Shown: piece by piece, positions 17,203-26,088 of the stretch
How the letters are laid out: the number at the start of each line of letters is the position of its first letter
Position numbering within the stretch: position 1 is the stretch's first letter
Source: Pullulanibacillus sp. KACC 23026
Lineage (GTDB): Bacteria; Bacillota; Bacilli; Bacillales; Sporolactobacillaceae
Direction of reading: 5' to 3'
DNA length: 64,000 nucleotides
Assembly: GCF_029094525.1 (NCBI RefSeq)
Contig: NZ_CP119107.1
Location: 1,302,001-1,366,000, forward strand
Notes under the pieces: model-generated
Databases searched by the model: none
What the model was told of the DNA's origin: nothing
Seen by the model: only the letters and a program-made list of their open reading frames with translations
Translations under genes and position numbers: made by a program

Positions 17203-17458
17203 TGTCACAAGAGACGATCCCGAGCACTGACCTCTTTAGAAACATCTCATCCAAACGGAAAGGTGTAAAAGGTAGAGGCGGCTTCTTTTGGGAACGTCTT
17301 TTTTATACGTTAAAAAAATGTTTGGGAACTAAGTATAAGGGAAACAAGCTTTGCTGCCTTCGCCTAAAGCTTGGTGCGAGCCTTGTTTTCTTTACTTGTT
17401 TTTGCAACCATATGAGTATAAGATAAAAATTTGTAGACGAAAAAGAGGAGGGACACTC
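17203..17458 (+). other. ezrA-nifZ intergenic region with a branched inverted repeat
   Basis: AAACAAG (about 17341) pairs with CTTGTTT (about 17383), enclosing AGCTTT/AAAGCT, and is followed by T-rich sequence. It resembles a leader terminator or attenuator ahead of nifZ. It does not match the TPP or T-box consensus elements I looked for. Confidence 0.35.
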
Positions 17459-18607
17459 ATGATTTATCTTGATAACAGTGCTACAACTCGAGTGTATCCA
17501 GAGGTACTGGAGACCTATCTTAAAGTAGCGGATTCCTTTTTTGCCAATCCTTCCTCCATTCATAAGCTAGGCGGTCAATCGGAAGAACTCCTGAAAAAAA
17601 CACGTGAACAGGCAGCACGATTGCTTCAAGTGGAGGATCGAGAGCTTGTTTTTACTTCTGGGGGAACAGAAGGTAACAATCTTGCTATAAAGGGGACGGC
17701 CTTTTATTATCGGCAACGTGGAAAGCATTTGATCACGACATCGGTCGAACATGCGGCGAGCTTTGAAGCTTTTAAGCAACTCGAATCGATTGGCTATGAT
17801 GTGACTTACTTAGACGTCGATCGTTCTGGCAAAGTAGATATTGAGCAATTGAAAGAAGCTATTCGACCGGATACGATTCTCGTCTCTCTTCTTCATGTCA
17901 ACAATGAAACGGGCAGTATTCAAGATGTGGAACAGATCGGTTCATGTTTGAGCCATTATCCTAAAATTCTATTTCATGTGGACCATGTTCAGGGCCTCAC
18001 AAAAGTACCGCTTCATTTTAAGAAAGCTCAAATTGACTTATGCACGATGTCTGGACATAAAATCCACGGACCAAAAGGGACAGGCCTTTTATATATAAGA
18101 AACGGGGTGAAACTTGCTCCCCTATTTGCAGGTGGAGGTCAAGAGGGAGAGCTCCGTTCTGGTACAGAAAACCTTCCGGGAAATGTAGCCTTGGTTAAAG
18201 CACTGCGGCTATCGCTTGAGAAGATGGAGAAAGGGATTCCTCGAATGAAACGTTTGATGGGGAAATTAAGATCGGATCTTGAGAAGTCAACCTTTGTAAC
18301 GATAAACACGCCTCAAGACGGAGCCCCGCACATTCTCAGCTTATCGGTACATGGCATTAAAGCAGAAGTGTTAATTCATGCACTTGATCAAGAGGAGATT
18401 TATATTTCAACAAAGTCAGCGTGTTCTTCAAAAAGTGAAGGAGCAAGCCGTGTCTTGTTGGGCACAGGAATTCCAGAAAAAGAGGCGGAATCAGCCATTC
18501 GAATTAGCCTCTCATTCGAAACAACCGATGAAGAGATTGAAACTTTTCTAAATGTGTTTCATCAAAAAGTGGAAGAGCTAAGACGTGTTATGGGAGGAAA
18601 ACCATGA
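17459..18607 (+). CDS. nifZ: Cysteine desulfurase NifZ (IscS/NifS class)
   Basis: 382 aa PLP-dependent enzyme that takes sulfur from L-cysteine as an enzyme persulfide and passes it to ThiI. It begins MIYLDNSATT. The PLP lysine lies in MSGHKIHGPKGTG (about residue 200) and the persulfide cysteine in STKSACSSKSEG (about residue 320). The start is ATG 17459 with GAGGAGGG 6 nt upstream; the longer frame reaching 17351 has no RBS. The stop overlaps the thiI start (ATGA), indicating a tight two-gene operon for 4-thiouridine in tRNA and possibly thiamin thiazole sulfur. The nifZ name rests on this pairing. Confidence 0.93.
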   Translation: MIYLDNSATTRVYPEVLETYLKVADSFFANPSSIHKLGGQSEELLKKTREQAARLLQVEDRELVFTSGGTEGNNLAIKGTAFYYRQRGKHLITTSVEHAASFEAFKQLESIGYDVTYLDVDRSGKVDIEQLKEAIRPDTILVSLLHVNNETGSIQDVEQIGSCLSHYPKILFHVDHVQGLTKVPLHFKKAQIDLCTMSGHKIHGPKGTGLLYIRNGVKLAPLFAGGGQEGELRSGTENLPGNVALVKALRLSLEKMEKGIPRMKRLMGKLRSDLEKSTFVTINTPQDGAPHILSLSVHGIKAEVLIHALDQEEIYISTKSACSSKSEGASRVLLGTGIPEKEAESAIRISLSFETTDEEIETFLNVFHQKVEELRRVMGGKP

Positions 18608-19797
18608 ATTATGACATTTTAAGCTTAAGATATGGCGAGTTGTCACTTAAAGGTAAGAATAAAAAGGGATTTTATGATACTTTGTTTCGTACCGTAAAAA
18701 AACAGCTTCAGCCTTTTCAAAATATAGAACTAGAAAAACATTTTGACCATATTAATATAAGGTTGAATGGACATGATCACGAAGCTATTCTTCATGCCTT
18801 GAAATATGTTTTTGGGATTCATGTGATTCGAGCTGGTATTCAAGTTGAAAAGTCCTTGGATGCGATGAAAGAAGGCGCCCTTCGATTAATCGAAGGCGAC
18901 TCGAGTATTCAAACCTTTAAAATTTCAGCGCGTCGAAAAGATAAGCAGTTTCCTTATCCAGCCTATGAGATTAATAACGAGCTTGGGGGATATTTGCTCG
19001 AAAATAGGGACGGCCTTAAGGTTGACGTCCATAACCCTGATGTGGATATAAAAGTTGAAGTGAAGCCTTATTATGTTAACATTTTTGGAAAAGCCATTAA
19101 GGGACCTGGTGGAATGCCTGTGGGAACGGGAGGGAAAATCCTTTTAATGCTTTCAGGTGGAATTGACAGTCCTGTTGCGGGATTTCAATTGTTAAAGCGA
19201 GGCGCCGTCCTCGAAGGCATTCATTTTCATAGTCCCCCTTACACAAGTGAACGCGCGAAACAAAAAGTGATTGATCTCAGTCGACGTTTGAAGGAAATCG
19301 GTGGCGAGTTCAAGCTTCATGTTGTGCCTTTTACGAAAGCACAGTTGGCGATTCATGAAAAAGCACCTGCCAATTATGCGATTACCTTAATGAGGCGAAT
19401 GATGCTCAGAATAGCGGAAAAGTGGGCATCGGAAAGAGGCGCATTAGCTCTCGCAACAGGTGAAAGCTTAGGCCAGGTTGCCAGTCAAACGCTTAGCAGT
19501 ATGCACACGATCAATGAAGTGACCAATTATCCGGTCCTGCGCCCGCTTATTTCGGAGGATAAAGTCGATATCATTGCTATTGCCCAGGAAATTGACACGT
19601 ATGATATTTCGATTCGTCCTTATGAAGATTGTTGTACGATCTTTCTTCCAAAAGCCCCTAAAACAAAGCCAAGTCGTGAAAAAGCCGCTTTGTTCGAGGC
19701 CGATTTAGATATTGAAGCACTAGTGGCGGAGGCGGTTGCAGGGATTGAAACACTTGATCTTCGAAAAGATGAGCTAGACCTTGAGGATTTATTTTAA
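18604..19797 (+). CDS. thiI: tRNA 4-thiouridine synthetase ThiI
   Basis: 397 aa. N-terminal ferredoxin-like and THUMP domains (about 1-165) bind tRNA. The PP-loop ATP-pyrophosphatase motif LMLSGGIDSPVAG is at about residue 180 and adenylates U8. The C-terminal rhodanese domain found in E. coli ThiI is absent, as normal in Bacillus. EDCCTIFLPKAPKTKPS is the conserved cysteine segment near residue 345. It is translationally coupled to nifZ by a 4-nt overlap. A terminator follows. Confidence 0.96.
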   Translation: MNYDILSLRYGELSLKGKNKKGFYDTLFRTVKKQLQPFQNIELEKHFDHINIRLNGHDHEAILHALKYVFGIHVIRAGIQVEKSLDAMKEGALRLIEGDSSIQTFKISARRKDKQFPYPAYEINNELGGYLLENRDGLKVDVHNPDVDIKVEVKPYYVNIFGKAIKGPGGMPVGTGGKILLMLSGGIDSPVAGFQLLKRGAVLEGIHFHSPPYTSERAKQKVIDLSRRLKEIGGEFKLHVVPFTKAQLAIHEKAPANYAITLMRRMMLRIAEKWASERGALALATGESLGQVASQTLSSMHTINEVTNYPVLRPLISEDKVDIIAIAQEIDTYDISIRPYEDCCTIFLPKAPKTKPSREKAALFEADLDIEALVAEAVAGIETLDLRKDELDLEDLF

Positions 19798-19809
19798 ATA
19801 GTGCTTTGG

Positions 19810-19840
19810 AAAAAGTCCGTTAATCAACGGGCTTTTTTTG
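19810..19840 (+). terminator. nifZ-thiI terminator
   Basis: AAAAAGTCCGTT pairs with AACGGGCTTTTT (one G-U pair), tetraloop AATC, then further T. Confidence 0.85.
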
Positions 19841-19866
19841 TAAGAAATAATTACCAATTGGATATT

Positions 19867-19897
19867 TGCATGGAATCCTCCTTTATTACAGATGATA
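19867..19897 (+). promoter_or_regulatory. Possible SigG promoter of the SASP gene
   Basis: TGCATG, 18-nt spacer, GATGATA, compared with the forespore SigG consensus TGnATA-N17/18-CATnnTA. Position and gene type support SigG; the match itself is imperfect. Confidence 0.42.
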
Positions 19898-19922
19898 TAA
19901 GTACACAAGGAGGTGATACTCA

Positions 19923-20120
19923 ATGGCTGATAACAACAGCAATCAAATCCTCGTAGCAGGTGCAGAGCAAGCAATTGACCAAATGAAGCAAGAAATTGCT
20001 CAAGAATTTGGTGTACAGCTTGGCGCTGATACCACTTCTCGCGCTAACGGTTCTGTTGGTGGAGAAATTACGAAACGCCTTGTTGCAACTGCTCAGCAAC
20101 AACTTGGTGGTCATTTCTAA
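19923..20120 (+). CDS. sspA: Alpha/beta-type small acid-soluble spore protein
   Basis: 65 aa. SASP proteins coat and protect spore DNA against UV and chemicals and are degraded by GPR at germination. Both family signatures are visible: the GPR-cleavage region around [19 protein letters not shown] and the second motif [37 protein letters not shown] precedes the ATG. Its place directly after thiI matches B. subtilis sspA; the symbol is by position and could be another alpha/beta paralogue. A strong terminator follows. Confidence 0.94.
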   Translation: MADNNSNQILVAGAEQAIDQMKQEIAQEFGVQLGADTTSRANGSVGGEITKRLVATAQQQLGGHF

Positions 20121-20140
20121 ATTAAATAGAATTTGGCTAT

Positions 20141-20172
20141 GGAGAGGTGGCTCTGGTCACCTCTCTATTTTT
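20141..20172 (+). terminator. sspA terminator
   Basis: GAGAGGTG/CACCTCTC stem with an 8-nt loop, followed by a T-rich run. Confidence 0.85.
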
Positions 20173-20289
20173 ATTGGGTTTTTTACCAATAAATTGCTTG
20201 TTTTTTCTGACGATCCTTTCTTTCAAAACCTTCACCCCTCTTGTATAATAAGAAGGAAAAAGAAAACGCTTAAGGAAGGGGAGTTGAGT

Positions 20290-21867
20290 ATGGAGTCTTT
20301 GATTGCGCCAGCCCGATATAATTTCACCTCTGAGATTGAAAAATATGCGCAAAATTCTTCTAAGTTAGCACTTAAATTTGAAAATATGGATGGAACAACC
20401 TTCACACTTACATATTTTGAACTCATGGAAAGAGCCAATGCTTTTGCCAATGGCCTGACTAAATTAGGCCTAAAACAAGGTGATCGCATTCTTGTGATGA
20501 TGCCGCGATCCATTACGACATATGTGGTTTATGTTGCTGCATTAAAAGCAGGGCTTGTGATTGTGCCAACCTCTGAAATGTTAAGGCCAAAAGATTTATC
20601 TTATCGCTTAAACCATTCAGAGGCGCTTGCAGTGGTAGTGCAAGATCAATTGACCGATCGAATTGACCAAGCTGAACATGAAACGGTTCAATATAAGATT
20701 GCAGTTGGGAATGCTCCTTCCTCAAGTTGGTTGACTTATGATACGGTTGTTGAGGGGAACTCAACCCATTTCATAGCAGCAGATACATCAAAAGATGATA
20801 TGGCCTTTCTAGCCTATACTTCTGGGACGACTGGTAATCCTAAAGGCGTTGTTCACACACATAGCTGGGCTTATGCCCACATTCGGACAGCCTCCAAAAG
20901 CTGGTTGGATATTCAAGAGGATGATCTTGTTTGGGCAACCGCAGGACCCGGCTGGGCGAAATGGTTATGGTCACCCTTCCTTTCTGTTTTAGGCTCAGGA
21001 GCCACAGGTTTTGTCTATAATGGCCCTTTTTCAGCCGGGAAGTATTTAGAATTGCTTCAAAATAATAAAATAAATGTGCTTTGCTGCACACCAACTGAAT
21101 ACCGTCTTATGGCGAAAGAGGATGGGCTGGAGACATTTAATCTGTCTTCATTAAGAAGTGCGGTATCGGCAGGTGAGCCCTTAAATAGAGAAGTGATTGA
21201 GACATTCGAGAAATTATTTAACGTCTCAGTACGAGATGGATATGGGCAAACTGAAAATACGCTCCTAGTGTGTACACAAGTCGGCATGGAAGCACGCCCG
21301 GGTTCGATGGGCAAGCCAACCCCGGGAAATCGTGTAGAAATTATCACTGAAGACGGGGATGCAGCAGATGTAGGCGAAGTCGGGGACATTGCCGTTCATC
21401 GAAGCACGCCAGCTCTTTTCAAGTATTATTACAAAGACGAAGAAAGGACGGCTGCCTCTTATAGAGGAAATTACTATATAACGGGTGACCGTGCTAAAAA
21501 AGATAAAGATGGCTATTTTTGGTTTGATGGACGCCGCGATGATATTATTATCAGTTCCGGATATACTATCGGGCCATTCGAAGTAGAGGATGCGCTTGTC
21601 AAACATCCAAAGGTAAAAGAATGTGCAGTTGTCGCGAGCCCAGATCCTGATCGCGGCAATGTAGTAAAGGCTTATGTGGTGTTGCGTCATCCAGAGGATC
21701 AAAATGACCTTTCATTAGTCAAAGAACTTCAAGATCATGTCAAGGAATTAACCGCACCCTATAAATACCCGCGAAAGATTGAGTTTGTCGAGGATCTTCC
21801 AAAAACAACTTCTGGTAAAATCCGCAGAATTGAGCTTAGAGATCGCGAATTCAAAAACGCTCAGTAA
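20290..21867 (+). CDS. ytcI: Acyl-CoA synthetase (AMP-forming), YtcI-like
   Basis: 525 aa ANL-superfamily enzyme activating a carboxylate with ATP and CoA. The P-loop-like A3 motif is AYTSGTTGNPKGVVH (about residue 177), followed by the A5 motif DGYGQTEN, the A7 aspartate in YYITGDRAKKDKDGYFWFDGR, and the C-terminal catalytic lysine in TTSGKIRR. It resembles the medium-chain acyl-CoA synthetase branch, so the substrate is probably a short or medium fatty or organic acid; this is inferred. The ATG at 20290 is set by GGAAGGGGAG 6 nt upstream; the frame is open to 19996 across sspA, but that part is spurious. The ytcI name is by similarity and position. Confidence 0.85.
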   Translation: MESLIAPARYNFTSEIEKYAQNSSKLALKFENMDGTTFTLTYFELMERANAFANGLTKLGLKQGDRILVMMPRSITTYVVYVAALKAGLVIVPTSEMLRPKDLSYRLNHSEALAVVVQDQLTDRIDQAEHETVQYKIAVGNAPSSSWLTYDTVVEGNSTHFIAADTSKDDMAFLAYTSGTTGNPKGVVHTHSWAYAHIRTASKSWLDIQEDDLVWATAGPGWAKWLWSPFLSVLGSGATGFVYNGPFSAGKYLELLQNNKINVLCCTPTEYRLMAKEDGLETFNLSSLRSAVSAGEPLNREVIETFEKLFNVSVRDGYGQTENTLLVCTQVGMEARPGSMGKPTPGNRVEIITEDGDAADVGEVGDIAVHRSTPALFKYYYKDEERTAASYRGNYYITGDRAKKDKDGYFWFDGRRDDIIISSGYTIGPFEVEDALVKHPKVKECAVVASPDPDRGNVVKAYVVLRHPEDQNDLSLVKELQDHVKELTAPYKYPRKIEFVEDLPKTTSGKIRRIELRDREFKNAQ

Positions 21868-21972
21868 TTTATTGCGAATGGAGTCCGCACGTTCAGTTTT
21901 TGTGAGAGGCGTAGTCAGTAATGGCTGCGCCTGCTCGACTTTTTAATGGTTAGGGAGGGGCTTGAGAAATCT

Positions 21973-23568
21973 ATGGGAACACTTTGGTTAGGGCGCGTAC
22001 GCACAATGGACAGACAGAATGACATACAAGAAGCGGTGTTTGTTGACAATGGACGAATTGAGGCGGTAGGATCCGTTGCGGATTTGCGGGAGACATTTTC
22101 TGATCGAATTCAGAAAATTCAAGATGTCAGGCCGTTTACTATCTATCCGGGGTTTGTAGATAGCCATTTGCATTTAATGGGACTGGGACTTCAATTGGCT
22201 CGTCTTGATCTTTCAACCGCACGCTCTTCAGCTGAAATGAAAGAAAGCTTAAATTTTGAAGCGCAAAAAACACCGCTTGGAGAATGGATTATTGGAGAAG
22301 GCTGGAATGAAAATCGTTGGCCGGACAGAAAAATTTTTCATAAACATGAGTTGGATGCTATTTCCCCTCATCACCCAATGAGTTTAACGAGAATTTGCCA
22401 TCATGCGGTCCTAGTGAATTCCCTCGCTTTGTCCAAAGCCGGCATTCATGCTGAAACACCTGACCCACCTGGTGGCGTCATCGTGAGAGATGATAACGGT
22501 GAACCAACTGGACTGTTGCTTGATCAAGCTCAAAACTTGATTGCTCAAGCGATGCCGGAAGTTTCTCTTGAAAAGCTGGTTCAAGCAGGCCACCGTGCCA
22601 TGGATCACTTAATCTCCCTTGGATTAGTTGGGGGCCATACAGAAGATCTTGCCTACTATGGGAAGTTAAAAAAGCCTTTTGAAGCGTATCAAACAATACT
22701 TAAGAGTCGTCATTTTCGAACCCATCTGCTTGTTCATCATGAAGTCCTTGATGAGATGGATGAAAATGGAGTAAAGCCTTTAGCGGTCATGGGAGATCTC
22801 TCTTTTGGCGCCATGAAGCTGTTTGCTGATGGGGCTTATGGAGGAAGGACGGCTTGGTTAAGACGTCCTTATCAGGATGCCCCTGAGACAATGGGGGTTG
22901 CGATTCATACCCCTGAACAGCTCAAAGACTGGGTGAAAAAAGCAAGGGATAAACAGATGCCCGTTGCGATTCATGCTATTGGCGATCAAGCTTTTGACAC
23001 CGCTCTTTCGGCCATTGAGGCTCATCCTAATCAGACGGCGATGAGAGATCGTCTGATTCATGGACAATTGGTACCACCTGATTTGCGAAAAAGAATGAAG
23101 AAGACGGGGGCCATCCTTGATATTCAACCTACCTTTGTTTTGTCTGATTTCCCATGGGTAATAGAGCGGCTTGGAGAAGACAGAATGAAGGATGCGTATG
23201 CTTGGAAGACGTTAATCGAGGAAGGCATCCCTTGTGCAGGCGGTTCAGATGCGCCTATTGAAAAGGCGGACCCATTACTCGGAATCTATGCAGCCGTCGC
23301 TCGTAAGCGGCCAAATGAGACAGATGAAGGTTACTTTCCTTCTCAAAAGCTCTCGATCAGACAAGCTGTTGAATTATATACAACAGGGAGCGCCTATGCG
23401 GTCAATCAAGAACACCAAATGGGCCAAATCCATCCCGGTTATCTCGCCGACTTTACGATTTTAGATCACGACCTATTTGAAATCGACCAGGAAGCCATTC
23501 CATCTGTAAAAGTTGTTAGGACGGTCATCGGTGGCGAAACGGTCTTTGAAAGAAAAAACCTCGATTGA
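21973..23568 (+). CDS. ytcJ: Metal-dependent amidohydrolase (YtcJ-like)
   Basis: About 531 aa amidohydrolase_3 family protein. Metal-binding HxH is in DSHLHLMG (about residue 63). Further ligands are in FADGAYGGRTAWL, AIHAIGDQA and the late GGSDAPIE aspartate. It ends in the beta-sandwich segment LADFTILDHDL. The family hydrolyses amide or cyclic-amide substrates; the actual substrate is unknown. Start choice is uncertain: AGGGAGGGG (about 21951-21960) suggests ATG 21973 at a long 12-nt spacing, while ATG 21946 has no RBS. The neighbour ytcI is upstream. Confidence 0.82.
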   Translation: MGTLWLGRVRTMDRQNDIQEAVFVDNGRIEAVGSVADLRETFSDRIQKIQDVRPFTIYPGFVDSHLHLMGLGLQLARLDLSTARSSAEMKESLNFEAQKTPLGEWIIGEGWNENRWPDRKIFHKHELDAISPHHPMSLTRICHHAVLVNSLALSKAGIHAETPDPPGGVIVRDDNGEPTGLLLDQAQNLIAQAMPEVSLEKLVQAGHRAMDHLISLGLVGGHTEDLAYYGKLKKPFEAYQTILKSRHFRTHLLVHHEVLDEMDENGVKPLAVMGDLSFGAMKLFADGAYGGRTAWLRRPYQDAPETMGVAIHTPEQLKDWVKKARDKQMPVAIHAIGDQAFDTALSAIEAHPNQTAMRDRLIHGQLVPPDLRKRMKKTGAILDIQPTFVLSDFPWVIERLGEDRMKDAYAWKTLIEEGIPCAGGSDAPIEKADPLLGIYAAVARKRPNETDEGYFPSQKLSIRQAVELYTTGSAYAVNQEHQMGQIHPGYLADFTILDHDLFEIDQEAIPSVKVVRTVIGGETVFERKNLD

Positions 23569-23629
23569 AAAAATGGGACCACTGAAAAACGCTTGTTTTA
23601 TAATTTAGTGATCTTGCTCAATTAAAAAA

Positions 23630-23672
23630 AGGCGACTCGAATTCAGCTTTTGAATTTTTGAGTCGTCTTTTT
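23630..23672 (+). terminator. Terminator after the amidohydrolase gene
   Basis: GGCGACTC(GA)ATTCA pairs with TGAAT(TTTT)GAGTCGTC, followed by TTTTTCG. The remainder of the gap to 23888 shows no gene. Confidence 0.8.
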
Positions 23673-23827
23673 CGTCTAATGGAATCGTTTAGTTATCCCT
23701 CAAAGATGAAAGAGAGGAGTCTATGGTCAGGCAAGTCAACCACAATCAATAAAGGAATAGATGGTCAGTCGAGACACTGAAAAAATCAAAAACCCATGCC
23801 GAGACTATAAATTGCATTTGCTTGCAA

Positions 23828-23837
23828 GGGGATAGTA
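23828..23837 (+). promoter_or_regulatory. Possible SigF-type -10 element before ytfI-ytfJ
   Basis: GGGGATAGTA fits the forespore SigF -10 pattern GGnnAnAnTA. No convincing -35 is seen at 15 nt. It is considered because ytfJ (gerW) is a forespore gene in B. subtilis. Confidence 0.3.
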
Positions 23838-23888
23838 TTAATTGTCTCTTAACATCCTATACTGTGAACAATAGGAGTGAGGGAGAGC

Positions 23889-24548
23889 ATGCTTTGGCTG
23901 AAATGGGTAGTAGGTATCCTTCTTGTACTGTTAGTAGTGATGATTATACTTAATTTCCTATTAATAAAAATTAAGTTGAAAGCAGATGTTGAAGACCTTG
24001 ACGGACACTTAGAAGGGTTTGTTTACATATGGAAATGGAAAGTCTTCCATTTTTCAATCCCTGATGTTCACATCGATGAGGACCCGATCGAGTTGACGAT
24101 CCAAAATAAAACCTCCATAACTGAAGAGCAAGAGAAGACACTGAACAAAGATCAGTTAACGCATCTCTATAGTAATTTTAAAAGCATTTTGGACATTATG
24201 GGAAAGAGAAAAAAAAAATCCCCGCTCTTAAAAATAAAAGACTTTAATTGGGAAACGTCTGTTGGGTGTCATCAAGCAGATCAGACTGCTATTGCCATTG
24301 GGGTCTGCTGGGCGCTCAAATCAACTCTTCTTGGGGTAGTTCAATCCTTTATGTATTTGGAATCTCCCTATTATAATATTTTGCCTCTTTTTAATGAATG
24401 GCACTTTGAAACCCATCTGTCATGCATGATTTCTTTTCGATTGGGAAAGGCTATAAGGCAAGCAATTTGGATACGAAAGCAGTTTAAAAGGAGGCAGTTG
24501 CTCCATGGGGGAACATCCTATTCAAGGACTCATGAAGACAGCGCTTGA
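23889..24548 (+). CDS. ytfI: DUF2953 membrane protein YtfI
   Basis: 219 aa. One N-terminal transmembrane helix (about 5-28) is followed by a beta-rich DUF2953 region (KIKLKADVEDLDGHLEGFVYIWKWKVFHFSIPDV...) and a basic C-terminus. Function unknown in the family; it is usually linked to the spore germination gene ytfJ. ATG 23889 is favoured over GTG 23877, although AGGGAG lies rather close. The 3' end overlaps ytfJ by 44 bp, so the two are one transcript. Confidence 0.82.
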   Translation: MLWLKWVVGILLVLLVVMIILNFLLIKIKLKADVEDLDGHLEGFVYIWKWKVFHFSIPDVHIDEDPIELTIQNKTSITEEQEKTLNKDQLTHLYSNFKSILDIMGKRKKKSPLLKIKDFNWETSVGCHQADQTAIAIGVCWALKSTLLGVVQSFMYLESPYYNILPLFNEWHFETHLSCMISFRLGKAIRQAIWIRKQFKRRQLLHGGTSYSRTHEDSA

Positions 24549-24981
24549 GAGTTTGCAAGAAATGACTGATGTCAACACCATTATCGGCGAACCGATTGAA
24601 ACCCCAGATGGTCATGTGATCTTGACTGTTTCAAAGGTTGGATTTGGCTTCGCTGCCGGTGGAAGCAATTTTAAAGGCTCTAAGTCGCAAGAAGGTCAAA
24701 AAGATCAAGAAAGCGACAGTAGTGGAGGCGGCGATTCCTTACCGTTTGGAGGAGGCAGCGGCGGAGGGGTATCCATTACTCCAATTGCTTTTCTTATTGC
24801 AGGTCCTAAAGGCATTCAAATGATCCATCTTGATAACAGTACTCATCTCTTTGAAAAAATGATGGATCTTGCTCCTCAAGCCATTGATAAAATTCAGCAG
24901 TTGATGAAAAACAAAGGAACGGGAAGTAAAGGAAACGGAGGAGGCGGCTTACAAGGAAATCAGGATGACATTTATAACTAA
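24505..24981 (+). CDS. gerW: Spore protein YtfJ/GerW
   Basis: 158 aa GerW family (YtfJ), found only in spore formers. The conserved core NTIIGEPIETPDGHVILTVSKVGFGFAAGGS (about 24-53) is followed by a Gly/Ser-rich insert and SITPIAFLIAGPKGIQMIHLD (about 90-110). In B. subtilis GerW affects localisation of the cortex-lytic enzyme SleB. A near-ideal AAAAGGAGG lies about 10 nt before the ATG, inside ytfI. Overlap with ytfI implies co-translation in the forespore. tpx, which follows in B. subtilis, is missing; ytxK comes next. Confidence 0.88.
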   Translation: MGEHPIQGLMKTALESLQEMTDVNTIIGEPIETPDGHVILTVSKVGFGFAAGGSNFKGSKSQEGQKDQESDSSGGGDSLPFGGGSGGGVSITPIAFLIAGPKGIQMIHLDNSTHLFEKMMDLAPQAIDKIQQLMKNKGTGSKGNGGGGLQGNQDDIYN

Positions 24982-24982
24982 A

Positions 24983-25020
24983 AGGACTAGGGGGCAGATT
25001 AGGAGTCTGGTCCCTTTTAA
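24983..25020 (+). terminator. Possible terminator after ytfIJ
   Basis: AAAGGAC at the start pairs imperfectly with GTCCCTTTT at the end of the 35-nt element. Weak T run. Confidence 0.45.
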
Positions 25021-25053
25021 TATGGTATTATAGCGAAAGGAGGGAAGGTATTT

Positions 25054-26043
25054 ATGGTTCTTGAAACAGAAGTAACACGTTTATTTTCCGCATTAGATCA
25101 GAGTGTTCAATATTTGGCTGAAGCTGAATCGCAATCTTATCTGGAGAGTCTTATACAGGTTGGCCCTTATATTACGGACCAAGAAATTCCAGAGACATTC
25201 GAAAAAACGTTATTGGCCAGTCTCGATCCGTTTTGGTCAGGAACTTTTACAAAAGAGTCGATTCGCCGGGCTTTTCAATTGTCTGTCCTCAAAGGTCTAA
25301 AATCAACCGATCAGGCCCATCATCATGTGACACCAGATACGGTTTCTTTATTTATGGGGTATTTAGCCCAATTACTAAACTTTAAACAAGAAAGTGTTAT
25401 CACGGTATTGGATCTGGCTGTCGGGTCAGCGAATCTTATAACAGCCGTTTTAAATCAACTGAAAACTCCGGCTCACGGGATAGGGGTGGATGTGGATGAT
25501 CTTATGATTCGGCTTGCTATGACAAACGCCAATCTTCAGCAGACAACGTTGGAACTTTTTCGTCAAGATGCGTTCCGCCCGCTCTTAATTGATCCGGCTG
25601 ATTTAGTGGTCAGTGATCTTCCAGTGGGTTACTACCCGGACAAGCAACAGGCTCAATCATTTAAGGTGGCTCAAGAATCCGAGCAGCCATTTAGTCACCA
25701 TCTGATGATTGAACAGCACTTAACTTATTTAAAACCAGGCGGTTATGCCATCATGATGGTTCCGAACACGCTTTTCCAGGAAGATGAGCGTCACCGTTTA
25801 AATCAGTTGATTCAAGAAGAAGCGGTTATATTAGGTTTTCTGCAACTGCCGAGCTCCCTTTTTAAGACGGATTCACAAGGCCGAAGTCTATTAATCCTTC
25901 AGAAACAAGGGGAAGGTGTACAAAAGCCGAAGCAAGCCTTACTCGCTCAACTTCCAAGCTTTTCAAATAAAGAAGCTTTTTCTTCCATGCTATTAGAAAT
26001 TCAGAATTGGTTTAAGGACTACCAATCCTCAAAATCTAACTAA
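25054..26043 (+). CDS. ytxK: Class I SAM-dependent methyltransferase YtxK
   Basis: 329 aa, N6-adenine-methyltransferase-like fold. SAM-binding motif I is VLDLAVGSANLITAVL (about residue 127) and the motif IV position reads SDLPVGYYP (about residue 188) in place of the NPPY of active DNA/protein methylases. The C-terminus resembles the type I HsdM catalytic domain, but there is no HsdS or HsdR partner, so it is a housekeeping protein and not a restriction system. Substrate unknown. AAGGAGGGAAGG precedes the ATG. ackA, its downstream neighbour in B. subtilis, is absent. Confidence 0.88.
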   Translation: MVLETEVTRLFSALDQSVQYLAEAESQSYLESLIQVGPYITDQEIPETFEKTLLASLDPFWSGTFTKESIRRAFQLSVLKGLKSTDQAHHHVTPDTVSLFMGYLAQLLNFKQESVITVLDLAVGSANLITAVLNQLKTPAHGIGVDVDDLMIRLAMTNANLQQTTLELFRQDAFRPLLIDPADLVVSDLPVGYYPDKQQAQSFKVAQESEQPFSHHLMIEQHLTYLKPGGYAIMMVPNTLFQEDERHRLNQLIQEEAVILGFLQLPSSLFKTDSQGRSLLILQKQGEGVQKPKQALLAQLPSFSNKEAFSSMLLEIQNWFKDYQSSKSN

Positions 26044-26088
26044 AAAGCTCTCGTTTTGGGAGCTATGGACGATCTAAGGAGAGACAGT

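Noticed and set aside
25054-26043. Type I restriction-modification HsdM
   Set aside because: The fold is similar, but the NPPY motif is replaced, no HsdS or HsdR is adjacent, and position and length fit YtxK.
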